A stretch of 64,000 nt of DNA from Burhinus oedicnemus (GCA_008921705.1 VFFE01006974.1:263091-327090), one strand, 5' to 3'; positions 1-16,182 are shown, numbered from the stretch's first letter. Numbers and translations are program-made. The notes: generated from the sequence alone by a model not told the origin.

Positions 1-527
1 GCATTTGGCTCTTACCCTGGTGGGTGGAATCTCTGGGCAAGATCAGCTTGCAGCTGTATCTCTTTAGTATGATTTTTGTCACAATTGTTGTAATTAAACC
101 TGATATTGAAGAACCCTAGGGGATAAGAATAAAGCTAATGGCATATTTTCTTAAAGGTTTGGATGTTTTCCAAAGAATGTATTTTCCATTAAGTTGACAT
201 GTTCTCTTTGTACCCTTCATCAGAGTGGCTGATGGTCCAGTGAAGGCATGTTAAGAATCATCCTGGATCTTCTTCACCTGATCCTGCAGTCAGTGAACTG
301 AAGCCTCATGCTTTTGGAGGCTGAGAGGCTGAACACAGTGCCTGGCAAAATAAGAGGAAAGAAAATTAGGGGGGTAGGTTAGCATCTGGCCAGTCGTTCT
401 CCTAAGCCATGTTGTAATTTAGTGTAGGAAAAATTCTGTATCGTAATAAGATGTTGGTCCCTAACTTGGGACAAGCAGTGATTACTTGTTATTTATGTTT
501 TTATTGCCTTAATTTTTAATTGGGATA

Positions 528-543
528 GTGGTGGTGGTGGTGG
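528..543. repeat. Short GTG trinucleotide microsatellite
   Basis: About five consecutive GTG/TGG units form a 16-bp pure run. It is too short to be of structural consequence but could be length-polymorphic. Confidence 0.7.
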
Positions 544-1064
544 GAATAGAGATATGCTGTCTTTTAAATAATTTATAATTAATAGAATGATGGATTAAAG
601 TTTGCATTTAGATCTATTGCAAAGAGGATTGATTGTACTGTCCACAAATTAGTGCCCACAAGTTAGTGTCCAAAGGCAGGAAACAGAAGGCCTGACTTTT
701 TTGGGGGAATAGTATGCAACTTAATGCTGGGCAACAATACTCTTTAGTAAATGCTTTGAGATATTATTAAGAAATATATTGTGTAAGGTATTGTTACAGT
801 AGTAATTAGAATAGAAAGTAAAGCATTAATAGGATGCAATGGTCTATAATAACATTTGAATTTAGAATTAATTGTACAGATAAAAATACGAGTCCGGAAG
901 CACATAGGATGCTGAATCACAGAGTTAATAATTTCTAAAATCAAACATTACAGTTCAAGACTTATCTTTACATGTTAAACAAAATGAGCAACTAGATGGG
1001 GAGGGAAGGTACAAAACAGAGGAACAGCAGAAGTCTTCCAGGGCACAGATTCTATTCACTGTAT

Positions 1065-1135
1065 TTGTACAGCATTCTGCCTCAAGAGCATCTCTGTCCC
1101 ATTGGGCGTTATCAGATGCTACTGAGACACAGGCA
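1065..1135. repeat. Possible degenerate ancient SINE/LINE tail
   Basis: The order of motifs (TGTATTTGTACAGCA, then CCCATTGGG, then GATGCTACTG) resembles the 3' part of an old sauropsid repeat. In that repeat, a 'tgtacagcacctagcacaatgggg' type segment is followed by a 'ggcactactg' type segment. The match is weak and interrupted, so this is a suggestion only. Confidence 0.3.
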
Positions 1136-4100
1136 CTGATTACAACTCAGACTAGGAGTAAAGACTAAAAGAAAATGAATCCTAAGCTGACAGTGTCTGA
1201 GTAAATGCCTGTTTCCACAGCCCCTTCCCTCCAAATGTGAAGCAATGATCAAAACTGGTGAAATTCCAATGTGGAGTTAAAGGGCTATTCTGTACTTTGT
1301 AAGTGGTGCTAGGAAGTGCTTTCTTCTTTGGCCCCATGTACGGTGATGGGTCTTTTGGGATATGGTTGACCCCTCCCCTGTCAGAATGAGGGTCATAAAG
1401 CAGGTTCTTGAATGGTAAAGAGCTGAATAACATGTAGGGCTATAAGCCCCGGGGGGATTCTGCTGGTCTTTCAGGCATAGGGGTGGTAGGATGAGATGGA
1501 TAGTGACAAATGTCTTCAGAGGTGCAATGCTTACCTTTTAGATAATGCTTGTTGCTGCTGTTAATAGTTGTATTAACTAATGGAGCTCTGAACATTTTGA
1601 ATCCTGTCTTTCAAGCTATGAATCCTTCTTGACAGGCAGCAGAAGTATTTTGTCCAGCTTGCCCTGGCCAGAACATCTTACATTGCAGTGAGTGGGAGAC
1701 TTTCATACTGTGACCCTCTAATCTGATTTGACATTTTGGACAGGAAGATGCAAGAAGTGGTAGATTACTTTTACCAAATGACAGGAAGATGTTATAGGCA
1801 AGGGAACATCATATCACAAGACCCTCCCAAACCAAAGCAACATCTACCTCTTCCCACAAAAAAAACCCAAACCCAAGAGCAGCAGCAAAAGCCTAGTCTG
1901 CTCCCCAGTCTGCACTGACCCAGCGATAGACATGTGTCTACTGGATGAGAAACTCTCATCCCACAATAGTCTTTCTACATTGAAATATACACCAGCTCTG
2001 GGTCTAAGCGAGGGTCACGTGGTTTTACAACAACATGTAACTCCCTTTGGCATGTAAAAAAAGTAATAGATGCTGTTAGAGCTACTTGGTTTTCTCTACT
2101 CTGTTTTGCTGCCTTGTTACATAAGCTGGGCTGGCTCCTGCCATTTTTTATTTCTGGATTAAATGGCACACCTTACACATGTCTTAAAAGAAAAGGAATG
2201 CCATGCATCTTAGCTAACATGCTTGGAGACTAGGTGCCTTTGGGATTTGGCTAGAGCAACTTGATTCCCAGTTGAAGACCATGCTGGGAATAGGTATGCT
2301 CGCTACTAACTTTACTGTAGCTGGCAGCTATTGGCATACCCTGGTCCTCCCAGTTTTGTATTGGGAATAAGCAAAGGAAAGGTTGGGGCTGGACATAAGT
2401 TGGTCCCTTCTCAGTTTCTGGCCCCCTCTACCCCTGGACAAGGGCATTTATCCTTTCAACATTTTCAGCCACTCTGAAACACATGTTGCTCATTTGGTGC
2501 AGAGTGGCCACAGTGGTGTTGAGATTCTAGTCCTAATTTGTCAACTTAAGTACATTTGAGTGCAGCCAGAACTTGGTGCTAGCACCAAGAATGAATTATT
2601 GTAGCATTTGAGAAGAGGTACTCAATGTCTAAGCCTTCTGGACCCAAGGGTGTATGATGCTATTGCAAAACTCATCACTGGATAAGTAAGGGCACAGTCC
2701 AGTCAATTGGAAAAATATTTTTTGATCAGATCCACCAACCTTTTCCATTTCAAATACATCTTCAAGAATCATTTCCTTCTGTATGGGAGAAACCACTTAT
2801 GATTTCAGACAGATGCAGAGAGATTAACAATATCTGTGGTTCATAGGTTTTAGAGTGACCAAATTGTGCTTTAGCTCATCTCGGATTTCACAGTACAGTT
2901 GTCTGATCTTCTTACTACCATCTTTACCTTCTTCTCCCTTTCCTTCTAGTTGTGTCTTTCAATTTGTTTGACTATTGAAGGACTACTTTTAATTTCTTAA
3001 GGCCTTTATTTAATTCAAGCCTTCATGTATGATAGTAAGTCTGGTTACAATAGTGCAGCAAATGGCCTTGCAAGGAAAGGGCAGTCAGCTGTGAAATCTT
3101 TTGTCCATCTGAATGCATACTCCTTTAAAAAGGAAGATGGAGCATCCTTGTAATTTAGTGATGGCAACTCACCAGTTAATGAATAATTTGAACAAGAACA
3201 ATCCAGGGAATGACTTCATAGAGAAAGCATGGTCAAACATGAAACTACTTCTTACCTTGGAGAGCCATTATATATATGATCTTTACAATTTAGTGGTCTC
3301 TACTTGCCAGTAAACAGTCCCAAGGTTTATTTCAAGGTAGTTTTAGTAGCTTTTGTGCATCAGGCTGTGTGATCTGAGTAGATATTAAGTTGGTAGAGTT
3401 TATGGGGCAAGAGACATTGTGAACTTGCAGGGGAAACTCTGCTCACTTAGGGATGATGTTGTCTTTTAGCTTTACACTATACATACGTTTAATAACTGCA
3501 GGGTACCTTTGTCTGGGAAATACTTCTTTGTGTATGAAGTGATGCCTTGAAAATGCCTTTCCTCCAACCACACTACCCTAACAGGTATTTGAAATCACTA
3601 GAATGGGGACAGCATAAAAAAAATACTAGTGAATCTTAGGGAATCCAGAAGATAAGCATGTACTTATTAAGAAAGCAATCTTTCCACCAAAGAGACAATA
3701 TGACCAAAGTCTTCTGTTTGCATAGTTTTAAAGTCTCAATAGAGTCCTTGATAGATGGAGCTAGTCTGTCGTATCAGCAAAGGAGGTTACAAGCTCAGTG
3801 CACAGTAGATTGAGAGAACAGTTTATGGGCACAGCAGGGTGCACCCTTTCTGGTCTATCCATGCTGTAGTCTTCTCACGGCAAAAAAACCCCCAGCCTTG
3901 CTGAAAAGCTGATGCTGGATTCCTTCCTCACTTCTTTCTTTGATAGGCTAGTTGTCTGCTGGTAGTTTTTTTGGAACTGCAATCCTTTCAAATACTGTGG
4001 TTTCTTATAGTTACATTTGTTTAAAATGTACAGAACGGCATCCATGCTAATGGTGTTGTACTTGCCAAAATTTAAGGCAGGCCAATTCACCTTTTACATG

Positions 4101-7100
4101 TAACCACATGAGTTAAGAAACCACATCTGAACTTCAGCACATAAGCAAAATGCTTTTTGACTATGTGCCAGTCTTTAAAATAGGGGAAAAATATAGTTAT
4201 TCTTCTAAAAATTGGTCTCCTTAGTTTGATTGCTGTGAATCCTGAACATATAACCCCTGCCAAGAACTTTATCCTTCTCTATCCTTTTTCCTCACAACAA
4301 TTTATGTTCAAGTGAAAGTTGTGAAACTTCCACCCCACCCCATAAGCTCAGCTGAGGGACAAAACCTACATGAAAATAGTGTCATGTAGATACATTGCAT
4401 AGCCCACATAGGTCACATGTAAGTGTTGCTCTTAAGAGACTGCCGTAGGTGCTGGATGAGGCTGAGCCTGTAAGTGGGACCTACTGGGACATTAGTCTGT
4501 GTTAGGTCTCAGCTTAAGTTCCTTAATGTGGGATGCAAAGCATCTGAATGATTCTCTGTCATGTTGTGATTCCTGCTGTTTAAACACGAGGTTGAAGTGC
4601 CACAAGAACTTGAAGTGCTATGAGAAAGCTAAGTAAGTGCTTTCTCCAGCTCATCAATTTGTGGAGCTAGCTGTAAACTAACAGTATGGAGACACAGAGA
4701 AGGGCTTATGTTCCTCTCACTTTAAGAAGTAAAGAGAAGTAAATGTGTATAGAAAGGCACATTTACATTGTAAAGCAGCATATAAAATAGGTACAGAGAT
4801 AGGCATCCTTAGACTTCAGTGCATGTGATCACAGATCCTCAGCAGAATTAGTGATGTCAGTGGACCCGTCCTTATTTTCTTCTTGGCAATCTGGGACCCT
4901 GCTTCCCAGACATCTCTTTGAAATAGGTTTCAAAGCTGGTTCAATAAATATCAAGCTTCATGGGAGCATCTTAGTATGAGAATCAGAAGATGTACATTCA
5001 TATAAAAGAAACCTGTCCATGGCATAGCTTCTGCTGTGCTTTTTCTTCGGCTTGACAGCAGTGCTGAGATGATGCTTTGTTCCATGAGCTATTGGGTCAT
5101 CAGTGAGTTTTTACTGGTAATTGCTGTCTCAGTGACTTTTTATTGATCATTTAATTTCTGCCTCCAAACAAGTAGGAGCAAATATTTTTCAGCCCTTTTA
5201 ACCTCCTTAACTTTTCATTTGTGCTCTGCTTCCCTCTCCCTTGTGGCCAGCCCAATGCAAATAGGTGGACAAAAAGATTAATAGAAGCAAGGAGATGTCT
5301 TCCTCCTCTCAAGTGCCCTGTGGCTTGGAGACTGTTATTAATAGCCAAAGTAAAACACTGTTTCATAACCATCTTCTTGCTCCAGCTTCCTTGCCAGCCC
5401 CCTTTCCTTGGTCCCTGGAGAGAAAGTGTGAGCTCATCACTTTCCAATGCAAATTCAGCTTTTGGTCTCATATTTGGATTCTTTTCTTATCATGGGTGGA
5501 ATATTTATCTTCTGCCAGCTGGTTGCTTTAAGCAAGCTGCTATTTGCTGGGATATCCAGAGAGCATGTATGGAACAGGCCTAGCAAAAGCTGTTCAGGCA
5601 CTTTCAGTTTTCCTCTAGTCTGAAAATGTTGCTGTCTGCTCAGTGCATGCACACACGTCTGCACCTCTATCTTTACTCACACAGTGGTTGAAAAGGAAAT
5701 TTAGATTATTTCAGTGAGAAAACAGAAGTTGAAATTGAAATGTAGGTCTGAAGTATTTGGAAGTCCTTGTGTGGAATCTGGTCACCACAGAGCCCACTCA
5801 TGACAAAGCTGTTGTGTGCATCTGGAGATCCATAAGCTTCATGGATTGCTTCCATTTCATGTGCACTTTGTATCTGCTTTTTTTCCATATCTCTAGAGGT
5901 CTAATGGATCAGTACTGAAAGTGAGCTGGCAGGTTTTCATCCCAGATGACCTGGGAAGAATGGGAATGGCATAATGTCATCTATTACCCCATTTCTGTAT
6001 GGATAGTACAGTATAGTACGGTACGTGGATCCTCTCAACCATCCCCCCCTGCTATGTTTTCACTGGGTTTCTACAAGACTTCTTCACCAGCTGAACATTG
6101 TCTAACAAGTTTTACTAAGCTATAGAGGCTCTGAGAGAACCTTTATTTGGAAATCAAGTGAGATGAACTGTGAAAGAAAAATGGGAGGAAAAAAGAGCAG
6201 GAAGGTTCTGCTTGTCACTGTGAAAAAACCTTTGCTCGCTTTCCTAATCAAAGTCTTTAAGCCGTACATTCTGTTAATGTATTTGCTGGGTATGTGCCAT
6301 TTCAGGGACAAAGTAATATTTATCTTATGTCTCATCCTTTCAGTGGCTGCCAACTTGAGGAATACAAGCAAGCTTTTTCCTCAGGTAAAACAGAGGATGC
6401 TGTTATCTTTTGAGTATGTTTCACTGAAGTTCTGTGTTCATTATATTTTCTGGTGGTCAGTAAAGACATCTACATGTAAAAAGCAAGTTTAGGTGATACC
6501 GTAGATTTCTGGCTATTGAAATATCCCTTTGCAACTGGCAGCCTCACAGGCTTTCTGTATTTTACCCAACAGGGAAGATATAGGTGCCTAGTGTGCTTAT
6601 AAGTACATTTATAGTAAGTACAGTTAGCAAATTATTATTTATTTTCATGCAGAAAATTTGCGCTGAAGCAAAAAGTTTGCAAGGGAGCAGAACCATTTGT
6701 GAAACTTGATCTAATATGACTGATGGTTTCAGTTGGAAAAAACACTATGAAATTAAGAAAAATGTCAGTGTTTTAGAATTCTCAAAATATGTTTTTCAGA
6801 CTTTCAATTGAAATAAATTTTTAAAACTATTCTTTAAAGGTGTTAAAATAAGTTACAGATGAATACAGTTTTGTGGCTCTACAAACTTTTTCAGTTCATC
6901 TGAAATTCTGATTTATTTATTTTTTTCCTGGTTGTGTCAGTGTCCCCTCCCCCATCCCCTCCAATTTTTCAAGTTGGCCTTTGAGCCCAAAACACAGACT
7001 ATTTACCCACCTGTATTTGTGAGCGTGGTGGGTGTGAGCATATCAGTGATGTCTGCAGCTCTACAGAACCTGACTGCAAACCTGTGTTCATGCCGTGGTG

Positions 7101-8124
7101 CCTGCTCCATATGCTTCTCTAGTCTTGGAGATCAACTATCTAGGTAGATAAGGCATCCTTCCAGGTGGCTTTCCTAGACCTATGGTCACCCAGGGCTGAA
7201 TTTCCTTGGGCAGTCCTTACTAGGATGATTCTAACTGCAGAGACACAGCACTCGGCATAGGCTAGATCTACATTTGTAAATAGTGTGGTACAATGGAAGT
7301 GGATTTGTAAGAAACAATTGGTGCTTAGGACCTAATGTTCACTTTGTGTGTGTTTTCAGGGAGGGAACGTTACTTCAGACTGGCTCTGCTCTTGCACCAT
7401 TAGTTGAATTGCCATTAGCTCATCTTCCAATTTAGCTTTATTTGTGAAGAATCTACTTGGCATGGTCTTACAGCACATCGTGTTATGAACCAAAGCATGG
7501 TAACTAGAAATGATTAGAAGGTCATTTTCAAAAGTGCACTCCTGATAGATGCTAAGTGTTACCATAGACACATTCATTGCCCCTCCCAATATGTGACCCT
7601 TGGGTGTGTCTGAGTGGGGAAGGGGACTGTATCACATCCCTGTCTCTCTCTTTTACATGAACCTGCAAATGGTGGGTAGAAGCTGATAGCGCACCTCTCC
7701 CCACCTGTAGAGGTAGCAGCTAGGGGCTAGCAACTTAGTCTTAAACCCAAAAGACTCAAACCTTAACCTGTCAACGGAAGGGAGGCATCAGCCCAATTTC
7801 CTCGCAGCCGACAGAAAGCAGTAACCAGTACCAGAAATTGTTTCACTTTATCTGGGACAAGTAGCAACAAGTCCTACTGGCAGACCAAGCTGAACCTCAG
7901 TTCAGGATGATGCCAGAGCCAGCCAGGAACAAATATGATCTGTTCTGAAATTTGGCCCATGCTGCGGCTGAAAATCTATCTTGAGCGCCATTAATTAGAA
8001 CATTGGCTTCTATTTATGCATATAAGTTAATGAATATTCATCAGGCATGTTGATTAAGGTGATGTTATTTGCATATTCTTCCTAGATTTTTAGACCTTTA
8101 CCCTTAGGTATTCTAGTAATCAAG

Positions 8125-8396
8125 ATATTCATGTGGCACCAAGGGAAATTCTGATTAGGTATTAGGGGAAAACAATTCAGGATGAAGGTGGTCAAATGTT
8201 GGAACAGGTGCTCAAAGATGTTGTGCACCTCCATTCTTGGAGGTATTTAAACTTTACTGGTCAAGACCCTGAGCAACATGAACTATATTTGAATTTGATT
8301 TTAACTTTGAAGCTGTTCCTCCTTTGAGCAGGGGATTTGGGCCAGTTGACATCTAGAGGACTCTTCTACCATAAATGATTCCACAATTAATGCAGA
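8125..8396 (+). repeat. Old CR1 LINE 3' fragment
   Basis: The stretch follows the CR1 3' end in order but with many substitutions. It has a GGAACAGGTGCTCAAAGATG segment (consensus 'ggaacaggttgcccagagag'), a CTTGGAGGTATTTAAA segment, then CCTGAGCAACATGAA, then TTTGAGCAGGGGATTTGG. It closes with a 'gacatctagaggac' segment corresponding to the common 'gatgacctctagaggtccc' end. The wording is of the older CR1 type shared by birds and other sauropsids. It is truncated at the 5' end, as is usual, and its coding frame is broken. It is clearly more decayed than the copy near 29000, so it was inserted earlier. Confidence 0.75.
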
Positions 8397-11004
8397 AGAA
8401 TAATGTCCCTATGTTTTTGGCATTAATGTATTTATAGATGGGCACAAATATGTAACCAGTACTTTTGTGGTTAGTATTACTCCAGAGGTAATGAAATAAT
8501 CCTGTTAAGTGTTTTGCAATACTTTCTGATGAAGTCTCTGCCTTCATTAAGAAGATAGTTACTCATCATGAGTTCATTAACTAATCAGCATATCTGATTG
8601 CAATTCTGTCATAGCAGGTGGTCAAGGTAGAGCCTAATTTCTCCTCCTACCTTCCTCCAGGGTTTAGTTTAACCAGTTAATGCATTCTGAAACTGCAACA
8701 ACAACCTTGCCTATATTAAGGTACCTCCAGATGAGTTCAGATGATTCATATGAAATGATTTAAGAGACTGAGGGCAGCACATACAGCCGAAGACAATAAT
8801 TCTTAAGTTGCACCAGCCTGGTTTGGAGGCTGCATAAAATGCTAGCACAATTTAACAATGAACTTTTCCAAGGGAGATAAGACTTCTCAAAAATCAACAG
8901 GTATATATGCCACATGCAGTTGCTTTGTGTAACCTGATCCTAGCCCTAACTATGATTATAGCCCCTGGAAACCTTACTTATGGTAAGAAAAAACTGTAAA
9001 CTTTCTCTGCTGTAAAGATTTTCTGAAGATAATGTGAAACAATTGGAGGCTAAATGACCAATCTACATCTTCGTTCTGCTTGGTATGGCTATAGTCACCC
9101 AATGAGGGAACAGTAAACAAACATGGGATTAAGGCAACCTCTCATACAGAAGGTAGTTTCTCATAATGAGTAGCAAATATATGTAGTGAGTGCAGTTTGC
9201 AAGCCAGAGGCTAAGATTCCTTTTACTAGGAAATGTTTGTGTAGTAATTCTCAAACAGATTTGTAAAAATTAGAGCTAGCACAAAGGGTGAATTTTGTGG
9301 AATAAATTGCTTGCTATGAACAGTTCATCCAGAGGTACCTACAACACAGAACAAGGAAGAGCTGCCTGGAGGTAGCAAAGGCTCAGAACATCCACGTCAG
9401 TCTTTTCAGGGAAGCTCATCATATCAAAAGCCTTGGCAGAAAATGTAATAAAATAAACACGAGCTGTACAGCTGGATCCTTCGTAGAAATCAACGTACAT
9501 AAAACAGTAGAAGAATGGGTACCACCTGGTTTCAGATCTCTGCATATTACAGAAATCAAGGTGACTGTCATGTCAGTGCTAGCTTGCTGTGAAGTCTGGA
9601 ATGGCCATGCCACAGTTCATCTAGAGCAAGTGAACTGCTAGTTCCCTGCATCTGTCTGAGATTCCTGATTGCTCTTAGCCAAGGATTGCTGCAAAGAGTC
9701 TTAAAGTGGGAGAAATTTTTATGTGTAGCTGTGAGCCCTCCAGCTACCAAAGGTAACTTGTTCGCAGGCATTGGGCTAATCTGTACCTGAACCTTAAGGA
9801 TGGTTCCACAATCTGCAGCCCTCAAAGTTGTGGGGGGAAAAATGTGAAATCTTGTAGCCCTCGTTGGCAGGAGGGGAATATAGTCAGATAGCCTGCGCAA
9901 GTAACTCTTCTGTGTGCCATCTTGGGCCAGATCTGAAGTGACATTACTGACAGTTACCTAACTGCACTCACAGATTACCAGTTTAATGAAAGACCATCTG
10001 AAGGAGTGCTTTCTTTTGCCAGCTGTCAGATGAGTTGGTCTGTATTATGCAGAAGACTAAACTACATGATAGCAGCGACAGTATAAGTTCCTGAAACTTG
10101 ACAACCACCTTTGCAAAAGTCAAGCTGACCTCACAGGGCAAACGCCTCTGGGCACTTTGGAGATCCAAATTTTAGGACTAATGTGACCAATACCCTGGTG
10201 GCATTTTGAATTTTCATTCTATTTCTTAAATTAACCAGTAAAGGTTGTTTCTTGGAGCAGTTTGAAAGTGTTGTATTATTATATTTAAAGGGGAGTGGGA
10301 CGGCTTGGTGATGAAGAAAGGCACTGGCCCAAAAGTTCTGGAAAAAGTTGTCTGTTTACCCACCAGACAGATACAGTATGGATACCAGCAGTATGACCTT
10401 CCTTTTAATTTATCTCAACTCTGTTCAGCCTAGAGTGGGAGAATGGTTTAGTCACCCCCTGTATTACTAAACAGCTTGGGGCCACTACTAGGTTAGTGTT
10501 TACAGCCCTAGTAATGCAGTGGGAGCTGAGTTTCACTAGCAGCTGAACTAACATCAGGATATTGGGATAGTTTTGAAAATTGAAAAGAATCACACAATGT
10601 TTTCAGGTGATATTCCTGCTATAGCACAGTTTAAGGATTTTCCTTGTAATGGAAAGAAGAGGAAATATTATATAGTAATAAGGTAACGGTATGGAGCAAT
10701 GCTCAACAGATATGGGAGGGGAACTGAGCAGGTAAGGGGATCAATAAGAGGACTGGCATATTTGATGCTGTGAATACTTAGCTGCTCTGGATGAAGCTAT
10801 CTCTAGTTCCCTTATCTCAATTTTATTTGGCATCTGAACTTTGCTGGAACAGGGGGTTGCCAACCATAGAGTTACAGCTGCCAAATCCCCTCTGAACATC
10901 TGTGTTTATGTGAGGATGGAATGGCAGAGTTTTGCTCTGCATGGTTCTAGTTGCATCTTCCTGCTGATCCCTTTCCTAGCACTCTATTTGAAGATGTCAG
11001 CCAC

Positions 11005-11022
11005 TTTTTTTTTTTTTTTTTT
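11005..11022. repeat. Poly-T tract, 18 bp
   Basis: Pure run of 18 T on the sense strand of TMEM178B. No LINE or SINE body is attached on either side that would make it a retroposon tail. Confidence 0.85.
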
Positions 11023-11309
11023 AAGATTTTCAGCAAACATTTCCACTTCAATTGGAGGAACATGGAATATACTGCATCTGTCAGTGGAGCAGCCTTGTGG
11101 TTGTTTCGTGTTTCTTGTGGCCAGCTGTAACACTTGCTATGGCAGCTGCATAGGTGAAAAAACCCACTCACTGTTCCCAGTTATTTGAGCTAAGTGCAGG
11201 GCTCAGCTGCAGTTGCATTTGGTCTTTCTAAGTTAGTGCTGAAAGCTGGAGATACTCCATAAATTGCAGTTACCCTATTGAGGATATGGAAGGATAAATG
11301 TTATGTGGA

Positions 11310-11341
11310 TTTTTTTTTTGGTTTTTTTTTTTTTTTTTTTT
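11310..11341. repeat. Interrupted poly-T tract, 32 bp
   Basis: Ten T, two G, then twenty T. The tract is followed by a CT-rich segment (TCTCTTGCTTCCCCTCCCACC), which makes the whole 11310-11362 stretch strongly pyrimidine-rich. Confidence 0.85.
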
Positions 11342-11984
11342 CTCTTGCTTCCCCTCCCACCCCAAAGACTGGAGTAAGCATAGCTATTAATTCATCTGAA
11401 GGTAAGGATTTCTTAGGGTTTTTCTGAGAGGACTTTCCAGGAGAGCAGTAGTTCTGATCTTTGCTGCAGTTGCTGCCTCTGTTCTCCCAGGAGCTTCCAG
11501 AAAGTGGATGTTTGGGGGTCTTGAGCATAATTCTCTTCTGGGTGGGACAACTAGGGAAATATCATGAAGTATGAAATTGTCATTGCTATAAACTCATCCT
11601 TTTCCTAATTTTTATTGGCAGGTCCAGGCAAATGAAAGCCTTTTGCTAAGTTTCAAAAGCTAGTTCTCACCTCTAGCTAGATATATGCTGATGCAGTTGA
11701 ATTAACTCAGCAGGGTCCCTCTTCTACACCAGTGAGATCAGGTTTAGATAAATAGCTCATGTTTAAATGCCAGCCAATCACAAAACTTGTCAGTTTGGGT
11801 AATGAAAAGCTTGAGGTTCCTAGTAAGGTCCCACCTGCCTCTCTTACCAGCAGTGGCCGTGTAGATGAAGATGGCCATGTGCTCTCTCCAGCGGCTGTTG
11901 CTGTTCTAGGGTCTGAAGTAATTGAAGTGCTGGAAGCTAGTAGAAGACTGTTCTGAAACACTCTAAACTACATTATCCTGAGTG

Positions 11985-12017
11985 TATTAAACTCGGCATT
12001 CACAGGAGAGTTTAATA
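11985..12017. repeat. Perfect 10-bp inverted repeat with 13-bp loop
   Basis: TATTAAACTC at 11985-11994 is mirrored by GAGTTTAATA at 12008-12017. It abuts the antisense LINE relic that begins at about 12015, so it could mark an insertion boundary or be chance. Confidence 0.8.
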
Positions 12018-12155
12018 GCCTAAAGCCAAAAAGGCCCATTAGCTCATGTGGGCTGACCTCTGGTATATCATAGACCATTACATTTCACCCATTTATCCCT
12101 TTGAGCCCAGTAACTTGGATTAGACTGAAGTATTTTGAGCCCAGTAACAAAAAAT
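12015..12155 (-). repeat. CR1-type LINE relic, antisense
   Basis: The + strand reads a degraded version of a segment very common in sauropsid genomes: AAAAAGGCCCATTAGCTCAT, then 'ctgacctctggtatatcatagacc', then 'catttcaccc', then 'tttgagcccagtaacttg'. I recall this as the reverse complement of the 3' region of an old CR1/L3-like LINE, usually read 'ctgacctcctgtataacacaggcc...cccaataacttg'. The element is therefore on the - strand. A 34-bp step repeats its TTTGAGCCCAGTAAC segment (12100-12114 and 12134-12148). Confidence 0.65.
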
Positions 12156-15082
<2,927 letters not shown>

Positions 15083-16169
15083 TAAGGGAGGTACTCACTG
15101 ATAAAAGAGAATGGAGGCTTTGACTGACAACCCGCTCAGAGCCCTCTTCTCACATACGGTTTGTCTTTGCAGCAGACTGATTGATTTGTTCTTAGGACCT
15201 ACATCTCTGTTTCTGCTGCTGATTAGAAATTCTGCTGAGGCATGAAAAAGTGGCAGGGGGGAAGAGGCATTCATATGCAGAGATTAATATTGAGTTAAAT
15301 ACAAAAATTAATAACAAAATCAATGCCCTATTTTTTAATTCAGTAGAATGCTCTGTACCTGAGCGTATTCTCATGCAGTTCATGCTGCTGCTGAGTTTTC
15401 TGTTTCCAGCGGAATTCATTGCTGGCTTTTATTGTAGAATATGTCCTGCTGCCTGCAGCTCCTGGGTGAGTGTGGCATCAGCCTCCTTTTGAAGACCTAG
15501 AAAGAGAAATGCTCTACCCTTTAAGGCACAGGGAAGGAGCTTAGCCCTTAGTGATAATTATAGCCAGTGGTCACCAACTTGTAACATCTGCTGAAGCAAC
15601 AAGATCTGACAGGGATGGAATTGCCTTGAGATGTATTGGCTGGCCTTAAAGCTTTTCTCCTTCTCCTCTTGGAGATGAAACAGGGGTTTCACTGTTAAAA
15701 TGGACGAGGTAGGATTTCACAAGGAAGGATGCCACTGCAACTTGCTCTTGTTACTGCCTAGTCATGGGGACTGATGAATGTCCTGAGCTCCTCTGTCTCA
15801 GTGTTAACAGCTCCTTGAAGATGGCAAGAGATGAGGGATGCTGATTCTGATTGAAAACCTTGAAAGGTGGTAGTAAGCAGCTACTGTCCAGACTGTGTCA
15901 GCTTGAGGAATGTGTAAGACCTCTGGTGTTCTCAGGGCTCTCGGTCCCTGTTCCACTCCTGCCTTATGTGGCTGTTGCTTTGGGAGGGTCCTTTTAAACT
16001 CTGGGGAGGAGAAGGTGTAATGATATAGCCAATTTCCTGCATTGGTAAGGTCAGGTCTGGTTTGAGACTTGTTGGTACCTGGTCATATCTGGTAAAGCAT
16101 TAAGAAAGTTCTACAGGGTCTTGCTAAACTCCTAATATTTTTTGGAAATGTGAGTGTGGATAAATACAC

Positions 16170-16182
16170 TTTTTTTTTTTTT
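16170..16182. repeat. Poly-T tract, 13 bp
   Basis: Pure run of 13 T flanked by TAAATACAC and ATTGTGAC; no adjoining repeat body. Confidence 0.8.

Larger units (their letters stand above)
1..8124 (+). other. Upstream TMEM178B intron, left part; no gene seen
   Basis: This is intronic sequence of ordinary AT-rich composition. All ORFs are short (120 codons or fewer), have no recognisable domain and overlap each other on both strands. Contents I can point to are a GTG trinucleotide run at 528-543, a possible very old SINE tail near 1065-1135, a GTAC-rich patch near 6005-6025, and a repeat-free AT-rich stretch at 7970-8110 with homeodomain- and octamer-like motifs. No exon with matched splice sites and a known protein was recognised. 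Confidence 0.75.
8397..11984 (+). other. Upstream intron, middle part; no gene seen
   Basis: No recognisable exon or RNA gene is visible. The stretch holds poly-T runs at 11005-11022 (18 T), 11310-11319 (10 T) and 11322-11341 (20 T, separated from the previous run by GG). ORFs up to 115 codons (10841-11188, + strand) run through the poly-T tract as poly-Phe and on the opposite strand as poly-Lys. These are typical of spurious frames. Confidence 0.7.

Noticed and set aside
10405..10450. Possible CR1 fragment (CTGTTCAGCCTAGAGTGGGA)
   Set aside because: Only about 15 bases resemble CR1 'ctgttcagcctggagaag'; the flanks do not continue the element.
10841..11188. 115-codon ORF with a poly-Phe stretch
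   Set aside because: The stretch is the translation of an 18-T homopolymer; no family resemblance.
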